Below, one piece after another: positions 22,940 through 34,310 of a stretch of 64,000 nt of DNA; within the stretch, counting starts at the first letter, position 1, and each line of letters begins with the position of its first letter. Position numbers and translations under genes: made by a program. Below the pieces are notes generated by a model. It saw nothing but the letters and a program-made list of their open reading frames with translations. It made no database searches and had not been told where the DNA came from. This DNA comes from Datnioides undecimradiatus (Eukaryota > Chordata > Actinopteri > Lobotiformes > Datnioididae): positions 2,298,612 through 2,362,611 of the forward strand of contig WARS01000065.1 in assembly GCA_008933995.1 (NCBI GenBank), read 5' to 3'.

Positions 22940-25900
22940 CCACCACTACCATCACCCCCCAGATTGGAGGCAGGTGCAGCAGCAAATCAAGCCTCATTAG
23001 CTGCACCTTCTGCTAGCGTATACCGTGGACAGATGGAAGCTCGCCCTCACATGTTACCTCACATCAGATGGCAGTTGGAGGAGGGTGGCTAGGGGGTAAC
23101 AGGGAGGTACACTCGCCCCCTTCTGCCGGCACTACTTCCTCCGAGGTACAAGATGCCCCTAAGTGCAGATCTAGCACCAGAATGCTCCTTAACCTTAATC
23201 CTGCTGGCAACTACTAGTTTCCAGAGAATATCTGACATCAAATCAGCTGTAACTTATTCCCCGTCAGGCCTGGCCCTGGTTAGAGAGGTACATGCCTTGC
23301 CCAAGGAGGAGTCGTGGACCCGCAGAGGCCCCTGTGGATGTGTTTCTGCCGAATCCATGTAAAAAGAGCTGGGAGTGTGCACAGGCATATGATATGCTAA
23401 GACACACTATGGGGCCACCAGGTAAGCGACAGAGCCTCGACTGCAGGGTATCACATCGCCCCCTTGTCCTCATGGCTCTGACACAAGATCCTGAGCAGCT
23501 AATTGAGGCAACAGTGCAATTCATTGGTGCCAGGCCCAGTGTCAACACCTTCTTCAAGGTAACAGCAGATTTATCCCCATCCCGCCAGGGGACGTGGGCA
23601 AAAAGTGTCAAGAGGAGGCCACGTGCAAATTGATGCTGTCTGCGTGTTAAGAAATATAGCACGTGTGCCTTTTAACACAGTGAAGGGTTGTCAGAGCTAG
23701 GTGGGTTTAGGATGCTGGAATTTCCTGCTGAGCCCCTGAAGGTGTCTTGGGTCTGATTCAGTGAATGGCCTGTAAAGAAAGATTCCCACTTGATGACAGT
23801 CAGCAGCTCAAACTAACACCAGGATCCCTCAAAGCTCCGGAGAGAAGTTTTCAGTTTTTAAAAAAAAAAAAAAAAAGTTTGTCACTTCCAGAATCTTCAT
23901 CAGCTGAAAACCCAAGGAGAAAGGACACAGGACTGGACACACTGATTGGAAAGCACGGTGCATTAACACTCCAGGTAACTTTTAAGTGCTTTATCCTGAT
24001 AATGAGGTCAGGCCCAGTTTTATGACTTAGGTAAGTGGTGTTTTGGCATGTCATTATGTATAATTAATCAAAAATATATATTCTCAAATTTAGATGTGGG
24101 TCTATGACTAAATTTAGGTTTAGGTTCACAGGGGTGGGGATAGGGAAATTCTTAAAAGGCTGGTGTTGCAGGAAGAATGAGGGCATTGGTACAATGGGTA
24201 CTTTGTCTAGACTTGGTAGCTGGTGGAGGGAGGGGTTAGTGCGGTGGGAAGGGAGCTGCGGCATTAATGGATGAACTTAACTGTTTTCTCACTGTTTCCA
24301 GCCACAGCAGGCAGCTGTTACAGGCTAATAATCTCAGGTAAACACCCTGTACACTACCTGTCCTGCAGCAAACAGCAGTCAGACAAAGTTAGCAACTAGC
24401 TGGTGAGGAAAACTGGGCATTGAGTGACTGAGCAGCCAAAACAGGGCCGAAAGGAGGGTCTATAGAAGTCATGAGGTGGATACAAACCCAACTCTAAAAA
24501 GGATGCAAGCGCTGCTTTGTGTCCGCTCTATGCCAACATCTTGGCCAAATCACCATTATAAGGAGTCCTTGTTGTGTTTACGGCTTGGCGTGCTGCCCCT
24601 ACGAGGCCAACATACCCTAATTAATGCAAATTTAATGTTGCATGTTGAAAAAAAAAAAAATTGAAATGGCTGAAGGAATTCTGTTCATCGCTGATTTAAA
24701 TGCCAGGGATAGTCTGTACCAAGCTGCACCTGGCAGTACAAATTCTCAGGGTCACGTCAGGTTAGCTCTACATGTTCTTCACATACAGTACGACTGGAAG
24801 CCATGATTTGTACAGGCTTATCAACACTCCTTCCCTCATTTACCCTCTTATCAACCACTGTTAGATGGGAGGAAAAAAAACAAAAAAAAAAACAAAAAAC
24901 AAATCAAGGAAAATCTTTTAAATACACCTTAAACATCCCATATATTTTCATAAATTCAAGAGCCTTTTCGAAGCAATGTCAAAATCTCTGAGAACAGTCA
25001 GTGTTTGTGATGTCAGGGCCCTGTGTAAATGAACTGCGTCCGTCTTGACATTTTTAAACAACATTAATTTCAATCAAGCTGCTGAGGAGGTACTTCTGTT
25101 TGGCTGGGAGCTAATGAAGAGAAACAGACACGCATATGGGACTCCTTTTTTCTTTTTTTTTTGTGTCTCATCCTTCGATCTACACCCAGATCCATACGCC
25201 ATATGGGAAAGAGTGGATGAGAAGATCCGAGAGCTCAGTGCATGTTCAGTCTCTCTCCAAATGCAGCTGAAAGAATCAAAAAGTCTCCCTCTCTTGTCGC
25301 GCTCACTCCCATGGGCACATGAAAGTGAAGGTTACACTTGCAGCCCTTTTAATGACGTCCCTTTTTTGAGGGGGTTCTGTTTCATTTAGAGGAAATCTTC
25401 ATTGTTAATCCGTCGCCTGTTGCCAGGTTTGAACACACAGTGCCATATGTTGTATTCTGCCTCGCTACCTTACTTCTAAACCAAGGATTTCGAATATGTC
25501 ATTTTGATACGCTTCACAGCCAGACAGCTTGATTCAGGTGGACTGATGGTCTTTGTTAATGTTGAGCAGGTAGCTAGAATAGTTGCACAGCGTCTGCATT
25601 TTAAAACCAATGCAGAGAACTGTTGATTGATTGAAACCCACGTATGATTGAAACCCTGGGAGATACTGCCTTAATCTTGAAGGTAAAAGCCTTAAAAAAG
25701 GTTTAAATCAAGAACACTCATTGTATCAGTCTTACATTAAACATACAAACATTTCTCAGTAGAAGTCTGTCACAGTTTCCAGCTTCAGAGGAGAATTCTC
25801 ACTCAATCACGTCGATGTGCTTCAGCCAAGATGAAGTCTGGAAGCCATTAACAGAGTATAGCAGGGCTTCAGCAGAAAGTACAGTAAATGTTAAGCAGGT

Positions 25901-27540
25901 GAGGGATTCGAAAGCTATAATGATGTGAATTTTACTCATCAATCTTCTGCAGAAAAAGCTGGAAAAAGACTGAAGTCTGCAACTTTATTTTCAGGCTTGG
26001 CTCTGCTTGTTTTTTTTTATCTCACACTGGAAAACATGTTTTTGTCGCTCTTTAAAATGTGCTTCAGAAACCGCATCCTTGCAGAATACATACGGTATAC
26101 GCAGCAGTACAGTTTAGTGCGTTGCGTTTATGGGGATTAAATGAGGCAGATGTTTATGGGTATCGTAAAATCGATGTTTTTGAAGTTGTTTTCAATCCCA
26201 TGTGTGCTGATTGTCACATATACATCTACACTGACAATAAAAAAGTAGGTTTGCAGGTATTCTCGTATTGGTGTATGAGAGTTTGTCTTTTCATGGAAAA
26301 GAAAAATGTAAAGGTCTCATCCTGCACATGGGGGATTATGCTAATTTTACTTCCAATTAAACGCTCGCTCAAATTTTTACAAAGCTGCTATAGCAGTATG
26401 TTTCTAAGGGCTGGGTCTCGATGTACTGTACATAAACACAACTTCATAACTTTACTCACTGATTTAGGTGAAACATAGCTTAGTAAGTAGTAAGGTCATT
26501 TAGTCATGCAGCATGTGGTTCGGCCTTAGTCCTGCCATGTTTGCGGGGACACTGGGCAAAGTCAGCCAATAGCTAGCTACATGCTGACTTCGTGACAAGT
26601 CGCTCCATAGCTTACTGTTTTTTTTGGGAAAACAGGAAATATGCAGAATTAAATAGTACTCAAGTTAGCTACAAGTAAGTTTATCAGTAGCTGCAGGATG
26701 CCTACTACTCAATACAACCTCAGACGTTTAGGGTTAAACTCCAAAATTACTTGTTTAGGTTCAGGAAATGATTTCAAGGGTGTGTGTCATGTAGCAAAGT
26801 GGTGATGGCGTCTAGTCTGGGAGACTGCAGTGAGACCCTCCTCCTCTGCTAGCTGTTTCAAGGGAACCTCAGGATACCTACACAACCCTGCATGCATTAT
26901 ATAAATAAAGTAGCCTCCCCCCAACATAAACAATTATTCCAGCTAGTATTTTCACAGGTGGGTGTGCAATATTACTGTGTCAGAGTCTATACATTGCACC
27001 ATTCATCACATAATTAAATTTTCATAAAGTAGATTGGCTCCTTATTGGCTGTCACTTCGACTCTATGCTGTCAATGAGAAAAGCCCCGTCTGCGGTGCAT
27101 TTCGTCAGCCTGTCTTTACTTTGCATACCTGCCAACACAGCTATAAAGTAATTACCCTAATCATTTCAGTAATTAACATCAATAATTATTGACAGTGCCA
27201 CAGACTGGAATGATGGACAAAAGAGTTGGTTTTCTTTGTTGAGTGCTTTGAAGCCAATTTCCTGGAAGAAGCATCGTTTCCGCTGATAAAAAAAAAAAAA
27301 AAGTCCAGCAAACGTGCTGTATGGTGCGAGGCGTAAGAGCCAGGTTGATGTCATATACTTGCTAATGTGGAGTGCCAACCGGCACCAGCATTGACCCCCA
27401 CCCAGCGCACACACACACATACACTGAAACACTCCAACACTGCCACCCCCCTGCATCTCCATCTCTCTGTTTGCCAGGAGTGCACCTGCAGCTTATTATC
27501 CAAGCCTTTAGGTTTATAATGCAGCGCAGGTGCCAAAGTA
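22940..27540. other. Intergenic, no gene seen
   Basis: Contains short A-runs and several short open frames without splice or family support (for example 23,264-23,662 on - against 23,292-23,633 on +, which are shadows of each other). The 23,380-23,600 part is repeat-free and could be another regulatory block. Nothing else was recognised. Confidence 0.45.
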
Positions 27541-27545
27541 CCATT

Positions 27546-27548
<3 letters not shown>

Positions 27549-27577
<29 letters not shown>
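27549..27577 (+). repeat. (AC)n microsatellite
   Basis: About 29 bases of AC repeat. The Cys/Val-rich frames on the opposite strand are artefacts of it. Confidence 0.95.
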
Positions 27578-27581
<4 letters not shown>

Positions 27582-28435
27582 AGTCAACAAACAGAACAGG
27601 CACCAAAATGGGCATACACACTTACAGATGTGCAATGATTAATTAATACTATGGTAGGTAAATCCTAAACATTGTTCCCTCCCAGTGTTGGGGAACACGG
27701 GGAGCACACATGGGAAGAGTCAGATGAAAGGGAATACCTCTTATTTTAAGAATTTATATGTTATTATGTTGAAAATATATGGTGATGTGTAATTTTAGAG
27801 ATTTATTTCTCAGACATGGTGTTGTACTGTACCAAATGGAGGTGCAGAGTTGCTCTTTTTATTGTTTTTATGACCCTCGATAGTAAAATGTGGTTTTAGC
27901 ACAGGTTCACACTGAACTGTCATTACTCTTTTCTGGTTTTACACTGATTGTAACTGTAACAATTAAATATTTGCACTGTTGTGGAGTTGTTAAGTAATGA
28001 TTTAACCTCAATTTTACACCTGTATGGTATATAAAAATCATAAATATACTTGATGGAATTTGATTTAATAATGCACAGTGCACTGGTCTGCTTAAGGGTG
28101 CATTATGCACTGGGTGCAACAGCTGGTTTTCAAACAGAAGATCGACTCTCTCATGTTTCCAAAGAAGGAATACTATAAATTATACAGGTCTGGCAAAATC
28201 ACACAACTGAAAACATCTTTGACAGGTTTATACTGTCTGTGCTATTTAGACTTAAGCCCTGCCTTCTCTGTCCTCTCTTTGCCTCTATTGATCAACAAAG
28301 AGCAAGTCTCCTTTCACCCTCAAAGTGCTGGTGCATACAGCTGACAAACTGGGCGATTTGATGTGATTTAACACGATATCCGCTGATACGACACACCGTG
28401 AAGTGACATTATAAAAGACTGAAGGAAACACTTAC

Positions 28436-28500
28436 CTGCTGCGGTGGAGTTCTGGCTTGTGGGCTGATCTTAAAGAGAACAGAAAGCTGCGGACGAACAA
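28436..28500 (-). other. Orphan first-exon candidate with TATA-like box (minus strand)
   Basis: On the - strand, TTTATAAG near 28,521-28,528 is followed by sequence ending in CCACCGCAGCAG and a GTAAGT donor at 28,434-28,435. The spacing suits a TATA promoter, a short exon 1 and a splice donor. No downstream exon was identified with confidence; the 11.1 kb minus-strand candidate is the only one noted. Confidence 0.15.
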
Positions 28501-30822
28501 CTGTGATGCATTTCTCTCAGCTTATAAAGATGGACGTTTCATCAAACAGCCTTCTTCAGGGTGAGAACAACTGTCACCTGACTGACAGTTATACTCACTG
28601 AGACAGGTGTTACAAATTAAGACAATCAGCTAGAGGTCAGTCGAAAGCTGAACACGTGTTCACATTATCAGAAGCACAAACCAGAAGGAAACAGGACAAA
28701 AGTCAAAATAGACCACATCCTGCATTCATTCGCTTAACGCTGACATAAATTATTGAGTTTTGGAGATGACTTTAATTCTGAGGAGGACTTTTTGCCGAAA
28801 ACACAAATTTTTGTTGTTATTTTAGTAAAAATAAAAGAAGAATTGAAGTTAATAAAAGAGGGGTATGATAAAATGTGGCTCAAAGTGGAAAACATTCATT
28901 AGCTCCCCTTAATAAAGAGGTCAAAGGTCAGACTTATGTTCAGACCAGCACCAGCAGCTTTGAAGCTGCTAGGGATGGAGTGTGTTGCACAAGGATGCAC
29001 CAGCAGCAGGGCACTATGGCTGGTCAAACTACTCCATATGATGTTTTGCAAATTAAACAAAAATCATCTGTTGTCTGAAGTAGGTCTGGTGCAGCCGTCG
29101 GCATATGTGCATTACGGTAGCGAACTCACAGAAATAACAGTGAAGTCCCCGGTTGAGGAAATAAACTGACTCTTCAGCAAAATTTTCATGCCGTGCCTTG
29201 TTGTTGTGCAGTTGGGAACATCTGTCTGCCTTTTCATTTCCAGCACACTGGATCCTGATAGCGTATATGTTCAGGGAAACAGAAACATGCAGTGAATAAA
29301 ATAATAAACTTTGTTGGTCTGTATCTTTTCCCACTTTGTTTGGTGATGATTTTGTGCGCTGAGTTGATGGGAAACCACAGGGAGCTACAGGCGGGCTGAG
29401 ACACTGACCACAGGCACCCCGATCCAGACTCAGTGACAGACCTTGTGGTGACATCTGCTTTTACTCAGGAAGAGCACTTCAGCACTTAATAAAGCATGTA
29501 ATCACACTGTTGTAACTTGGGAGCAGACAAAGCGGTGCAGGCGCGCAGTGAACGCTTCATATACTGACTTTTTTCCATTTTCAGAAATGTCTGTTTCTGC
29601 TTATCTGATTTCAGTTTATCAGCAATTTTACATTAAGACCCAAATGAAGACAAACAGCTACTTAGAGCCTCTGTGATTGATTACGGGTCTTTACTGCACA
29701 AGCAAGAAAGCCATTTACAGCAAAATACTACTGTAAAGTTGTTGGCCTTTTTCTCTTTCATACACCTGCATGCAATTTTCTACATGTAAGTGGACAGGAA
29801 AAGGCAAGGAGTTGTAGTTAACATTTTTAATCCCAGTGTAATTTTGCAGGGTGAAAGCTGCATGTCACAACCAACAAAAGGGGTTTTGTGGGCTTCTTGA
29901 CAGCTGGGTTACAGTTCCTCTTCTTGTTATCGCCCAACAGGACATGCTGATGAGGCAGACAGACCGTGCCACATTGCTGAAATATTTTGCCATCTAACGA
30001 AAAGAAAAAAAAAAAAGTCTCCCATGTTGTCTCTCAGGTTTTTGCGCGGACAAAATGTGAAGGCTGCACCAGGTTTGCAGTGCACATGCAGGCTAAACTG
30101 AAACTCACTTTGAGTGTGTTCTCTGCATCTCTTCTCATATTTCAGCTAAACTGCCTCCTCGCCAGGGCCAAGGAATGCATCAAGCACCATAAATCAGGGG
30201 CTTGATAGGAACTTGGCGGCCGGACAGCAGTGCAGAGAGCTGTGCTATGTAGCCACAGTACAGTAAAGATGTTTTAAGGTGAACATTACCATCTTGGAGG
30301 AAGAGAAAAACGAGGGGGAGGATACTTTGATTCAGGGGAGTTTTGTCCAAATGACAGAGCAATGAAAGCCCTTCTCACCTCCTTCAGGCCTTTGCTTTTC
30401 TTTACTTGTGAATCACTATGATCACCAGCAGGAATACAGGCCTCAAACCCCAGTCTGGCGCTGCCTTTAATTTTATTTATACTGTACTGTTTGGCCTCAC
30501 GAAACAGGTCACTTCTGGGAAAAAGTGCGCGCAGGTGGGTTTGCTTAAGCTCGATCTTGTGTCCCTTTCTTGTCATGGCGAGAAAGAGGGAAAGAGTTCA
30601 TGGAAAGGAGGCAGCCGGCGCTGTGTGTGCCAGGTTTGTTTGTCACATCTCCGCCTGTCTGCGCCTTATGCAAATGGGCAGGGGGCTGGGAGGGACGGCT
30701 CCATGGGAAACTGCTGGTGCTAATCCAGCATGTTGAACAGGGGAGGAGAGGAGTACTTTTCAATAAAGCACCCCCACCCCTCTGTCAAGTCATACACACA
30801 CAAACACTCACATGTACGCACA

Positions 30823-30981
30823 TACACACACACACACACACACGAACAGCGTGTTCCCATCCCATGTGCGTGTACGCCTGCGAACAAACATCACAGGCCA
30901 GGGACGACACAAAGACGCACACATGAGTTTGCTTCCTCTCTCTCTCTCTCTCTCTTTCACACACACACACACACATGCACG

Positions 30982-31012
<31 letters not shown>
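30823..31012 (+). repeat. Compound CA/CT microsatellite cluster
   Basis: CA tract 30,823-30,843, CT tract about 30,936-30,953, and CA tracts 30,958-30,975 and 30,983-31,012. All open frames across it are low-complexity artefacts. Confidence 0.93.
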
Positions 31013-31014
<2 letters not shown>

Positions 31015-31504
31015 AACACCTGTTTCTTTTCTGCGCATCCAAACAGACATGCTTTAATATGTGAACAAATCCCACGATCTTAAGACCCACTCTCAATCCT
31101 CTGGGTGTAATACCAGGGTGCATTCAATGAGATAACAACAACCCTCAGTGTGATCGGCCTGTACTACCACCTAAAGATAGACTAATAACACGCTCCAGCC
31201 ACAGTCCATGACTTAGACTATGAAATTTATGCAAATTTGTGTGGGAATACACAGAGCTGAGAGTACTATTTAGGACTAGTGCATTTTTCAGACAGCCCTC
31301 TTTTATTCCCTGGGCTCTCCTCAACTACATTTTTGCAAACTGACTCAGGCCGTTGTCTGGGATCTCAAGAGTTTCTTCGTGAAGGTTCTTCACTGAAAGA
31401 GATGGGCTTTTGTGAAATCTCTTTCCCAGTGGATATCTCCAAATATACTTTAGTGAGGCACGTCCGTCTGTCATAACGGTTATTAATTAGTCAAAGAAAC
31501 TGAC

Positions 31505-31605
31505 AGATAATAATGTGTAATTAATGAGCTTTACAGGGGGAACCTTTAGACAAACCTGTGCTAGCTGGTTCTTTCTGTCTCCAGTCTTTACGCAAAGCTA
31601 AGCAG
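31505..31605 (+). repeat. gctaagctaa-family repeat, copy 2 (diverged)
   Basis: TAATGTGTAATTAATGAGCT, then GGAACCTTTAGACAAACC, CTAGCTGGTTCTTTCTGTCT and CCAGTCTTTACGCAAAGCTA follow the same block order as the copy at 17.3 kb, with more substitutions. Confidence 0.55.
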
Positions 31606-32332
31606 CAATTTCTGTGAGTTGAGCCTTGGTTTATGAAACATCCTCCTTTGTGGATTTATATTGGAAGAGACAGATTTTATCTATTTGAATAAACTTAATG
31701 TTTTGTTTCCTTTTTGTATTGAAATCATGAGCTCTGCGTCGTGCGCACAGAACACTAACAATATAAATCCTGCCCTCAGTAATAAACCAATAAAAAGAAT
31801 CTGCTCAGATTCTGCCTAAATGACTTCCTGCTAGATAAAGTGCATTACGCTCATACTTTGATGCCAAAAGACGAAAGGACCACATTAATTCATTACCTGA
31901 TTCCAACAGCACACAAGATGAATATTATATCCCTCCAATAAAACTTAGGGATGTGACAGAGTTCTTTGTGCTGGCATTGGCTCGTGTCCAACAGCCCGGT
32001 CCAGCCTCTGCACTCACAGGGTTGTGTGAGAGTACTAGCTGTGCCTTCCCCCCACTCTCCATCCTCTCTTTGGTACACAGTCAGACGCGCGTCGGACAAC
32101 CGCGAGGCGCCGTTACCTCTCCTGGATCCATACGGGTAGAGGAAGAAAAAAAAAGAAAAAAGAAATGGACAAACACAAAGGCAATCAACAAATCCCCTTT
32201 TCTTGAGCCCTGTGAAACATAATAGGGCCAAATCATCATCTATTTAGCTTCGTCAAATCACTGACAGCAGGCCTTGATAAAAGAGAGTGGAAAATATGTA
32301 GGGTACAAGACGCTGCCAAGACCCTCACCGAC

Positions 32333-32348
32333 TAGAGCCCCCTATTGA
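32333..32348 (-). promoter_or_regulatory. CTCF-like motif, minus orientation (weaker)
   Basis: On the - strand TCAATAGGGGGCTCT matches about 12 of 15 core positions of the CTCF consensus. It lies 200 bases from a stronger motif in the same orientation. Confidence 0.3.
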
Positions 32349-32542
32349 AGCCAGATGTTGACTCAACTGGCCAATTTTGATAAATGGCATGATGATTACC
32401 ATTATGGATCGGGTAATTTTATATCAGCGTGGCACATTGTTGGTCCTCTTTAATGATAGCCAAATGAACTCCGGTTTGTGCCCGAGGCCAGGTGCTCTGT
32501 GTTTGGTGTGCAGCATGCAGTGCCTCAACCGGCCATTAGGTG

Positions 32543-32557
32543 AGCGCCCCCTGCTAC
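32543..32557 (-). promoter_or_regulatory. CTCF-like site, minus orientation
   Basis: GTAGCAGGGGGCGCT on the - strand matches 13 of 15 positions of CCASYAGRKGGCRST, including the whole AGGGGGCGCT core. It sits about 1.2 kb beyond the nfib poly(A) signal, where an insulator at the end of the gene would be expected, and is convergent with the + motif at 21.0 kb. Confidence 0.5.
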
Positions 32558-33748
32558 GGTCACCGCCCCTGGTTGTGTGGGCATTGCTGATGGTGCCCGT
32601 TGTTGTCATCAAGTGTCCAGCTGAGCCCTGAGCCCATCACACAGACCTGTAATGAGACTTAATTGGCGCTTTAGCCTGACTTTGCCTCCTTCAATGTCCT
32701 CAATCCCATTAAAAAGGCTTACTAGATCAGAGCTTCATGTACTTGACACAGTGACCCAGATGGATGTTACCTCGTATGACCCTCCGAGGTCCCTACTGAC
32801 TGATTCTGCTGTGGTCCAAACATTCTAGTCTGTCTCCCATTCCTCAGGGATTGGGGTATTACAGTAGATTAGCTGGAGTAATACCACGATGGAGCACGGG
32901 TATGTGGGGTCATGGGATTGGTCCAGGACATGAAAACTAATGTTTGCTTTCAGGGAAAACTGTCACAGACACACTTCTGAGAATCAGCAAAATCCAATTA
33001 GTTTAATACTTAACGTCAGATAGTCGTCTTTTCCTCTGAATTGGCACTGTCCTTATTCCACCCCTGCCCCATCTAACCTTGTTTTCCTCTCTGGTTTCGA
33101 AACTTTCCTGGGTGCTGTGATCCTGAACATTGCTGCAGTGCAGCTGTTCTGCACCTTAGTACAGATGGTCAGTTGGCCTCATCTGTTTAACACACTGAGC
33201 AAAAATCACTGGGTTGAATCTTAAAAAAAAAACCTCCAGTATTATCATTTAATTCAAATGCTAATTTCTGTGTATTTAGATGTGTAAAAGTTGAAAGACA
33301 ATGACGTCCTGCTCCTCCAAGATATTTAAACAACTCTTCCTTCAGCAGGTAGACAAAACACGTTACCCACTTCTTTTCCCTGACTCCAGTCTTCAGCAAA
33401 ATGATTTTCACGCAATCCCTAAATTACAAACAATTCAATGCTTTTTGTATTTCCCTGCAATTTGCAGCCATCTGGCTCAAATACAAAAAGACGGCAGCTT
33501 ACCTGTTCATCAAACAACACTGGAACATTTCTATTTAGCTCTCAAATTGCAGTTATTCAAAATCAAAATGTAATAAAACATCACAAGAAGGAGCCATAAC
33601 ATAAAAGTCATTTTTGTAGCATAGCTCATTTTATTGTTTAAACAGTTTTGCATAGGAAATATATCCACTTCCAGTAATTGACTGCAGTAAAAACAGCTGC
33701 TAGCAGTATAGGCTGGATATAACAGTAACAATCACAAAAAGTTGAGCC

Positions 33749-33754
33749 TTTATT
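33749..33754 (-). terminator. nfib: nfib distal poly(A) signal
   Basis: AATAAA on the - strand within TGTAAATAAAGGCTC, followed by T/GT-rich sequence (CTTTTTGTGATTGTTACTG) as expected for a downstream element. The TGTAAATA overlapping it is also a Pumilio-type motif. A second AATAAA at 33,629-33,634 is a possible backup. Confidence 0.55.
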
Positions 33755-34255
33755 TACACTGATTTTAATCTTGTGGCAATTTTAGCCCCTGCACCAAATG
33801 TAACCAGCTTGAAGGCATCGCCTAATGCTCGGCGTTTCTAAAATCAACAAAAGAAGGGATATCAAGGCCTTCGCTATACAGTTCACAATGGACACCTGTG
33901 GCTCCTAAACTGTCAATGAAAAGATAAAAAAAAACAAAACAAAAGGTTTCCAAAAAGTCCTCTAAAACGTACATTCAGATACATACATAGACCTTTGCAC
34001 ACACTTGCAGTGTAACTACGATCACTACTGGAGACTGTTTACATATTGTTTTGTTGGTGTTGTTGTTGTTGTTAGATATATATTTATATATATATGTATA
34101 ATTCCACCATGATTCATGAAGTAGAAATGTGTGCGCAGAGGGAAGTAAAAGTGCCACAAGACCCAAAAATAAATCAGCCCTGCAGAGAAAACTGGTGACT
34201 AATCTTAGGAAAAGACATTATTTCATCCTTTCACTGCGCTTGATGTAGCACTGAC

Positions 34256-34310
34256 CCCCTCCCCCCCCCCCGCCCCACTCCCCCTCCTGGAAAAAAAATA
34301 ATAATAATAA
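34256..34310 (+). repeat. Poly-C and AT-rich low-complexity tract in nfib 3' UTR
   Basis: A run of about 20 C/G residues followed by A and ATA runs. In the mRNA this is a G-rich then U-rich tract. Confidence 0.8.

Noticed and set aside
23264-23662. 132-codon minus frame and 113-codon plus frame
   Set aside because: They shadow each other in a repeat-free block, with no known protein similarity and no suitable splice sites.
30570-31123. Several 100+ codon frames
   Set aside because: Generated by CA/CT microsatellites (His/Thr or Cys/Val repeats).
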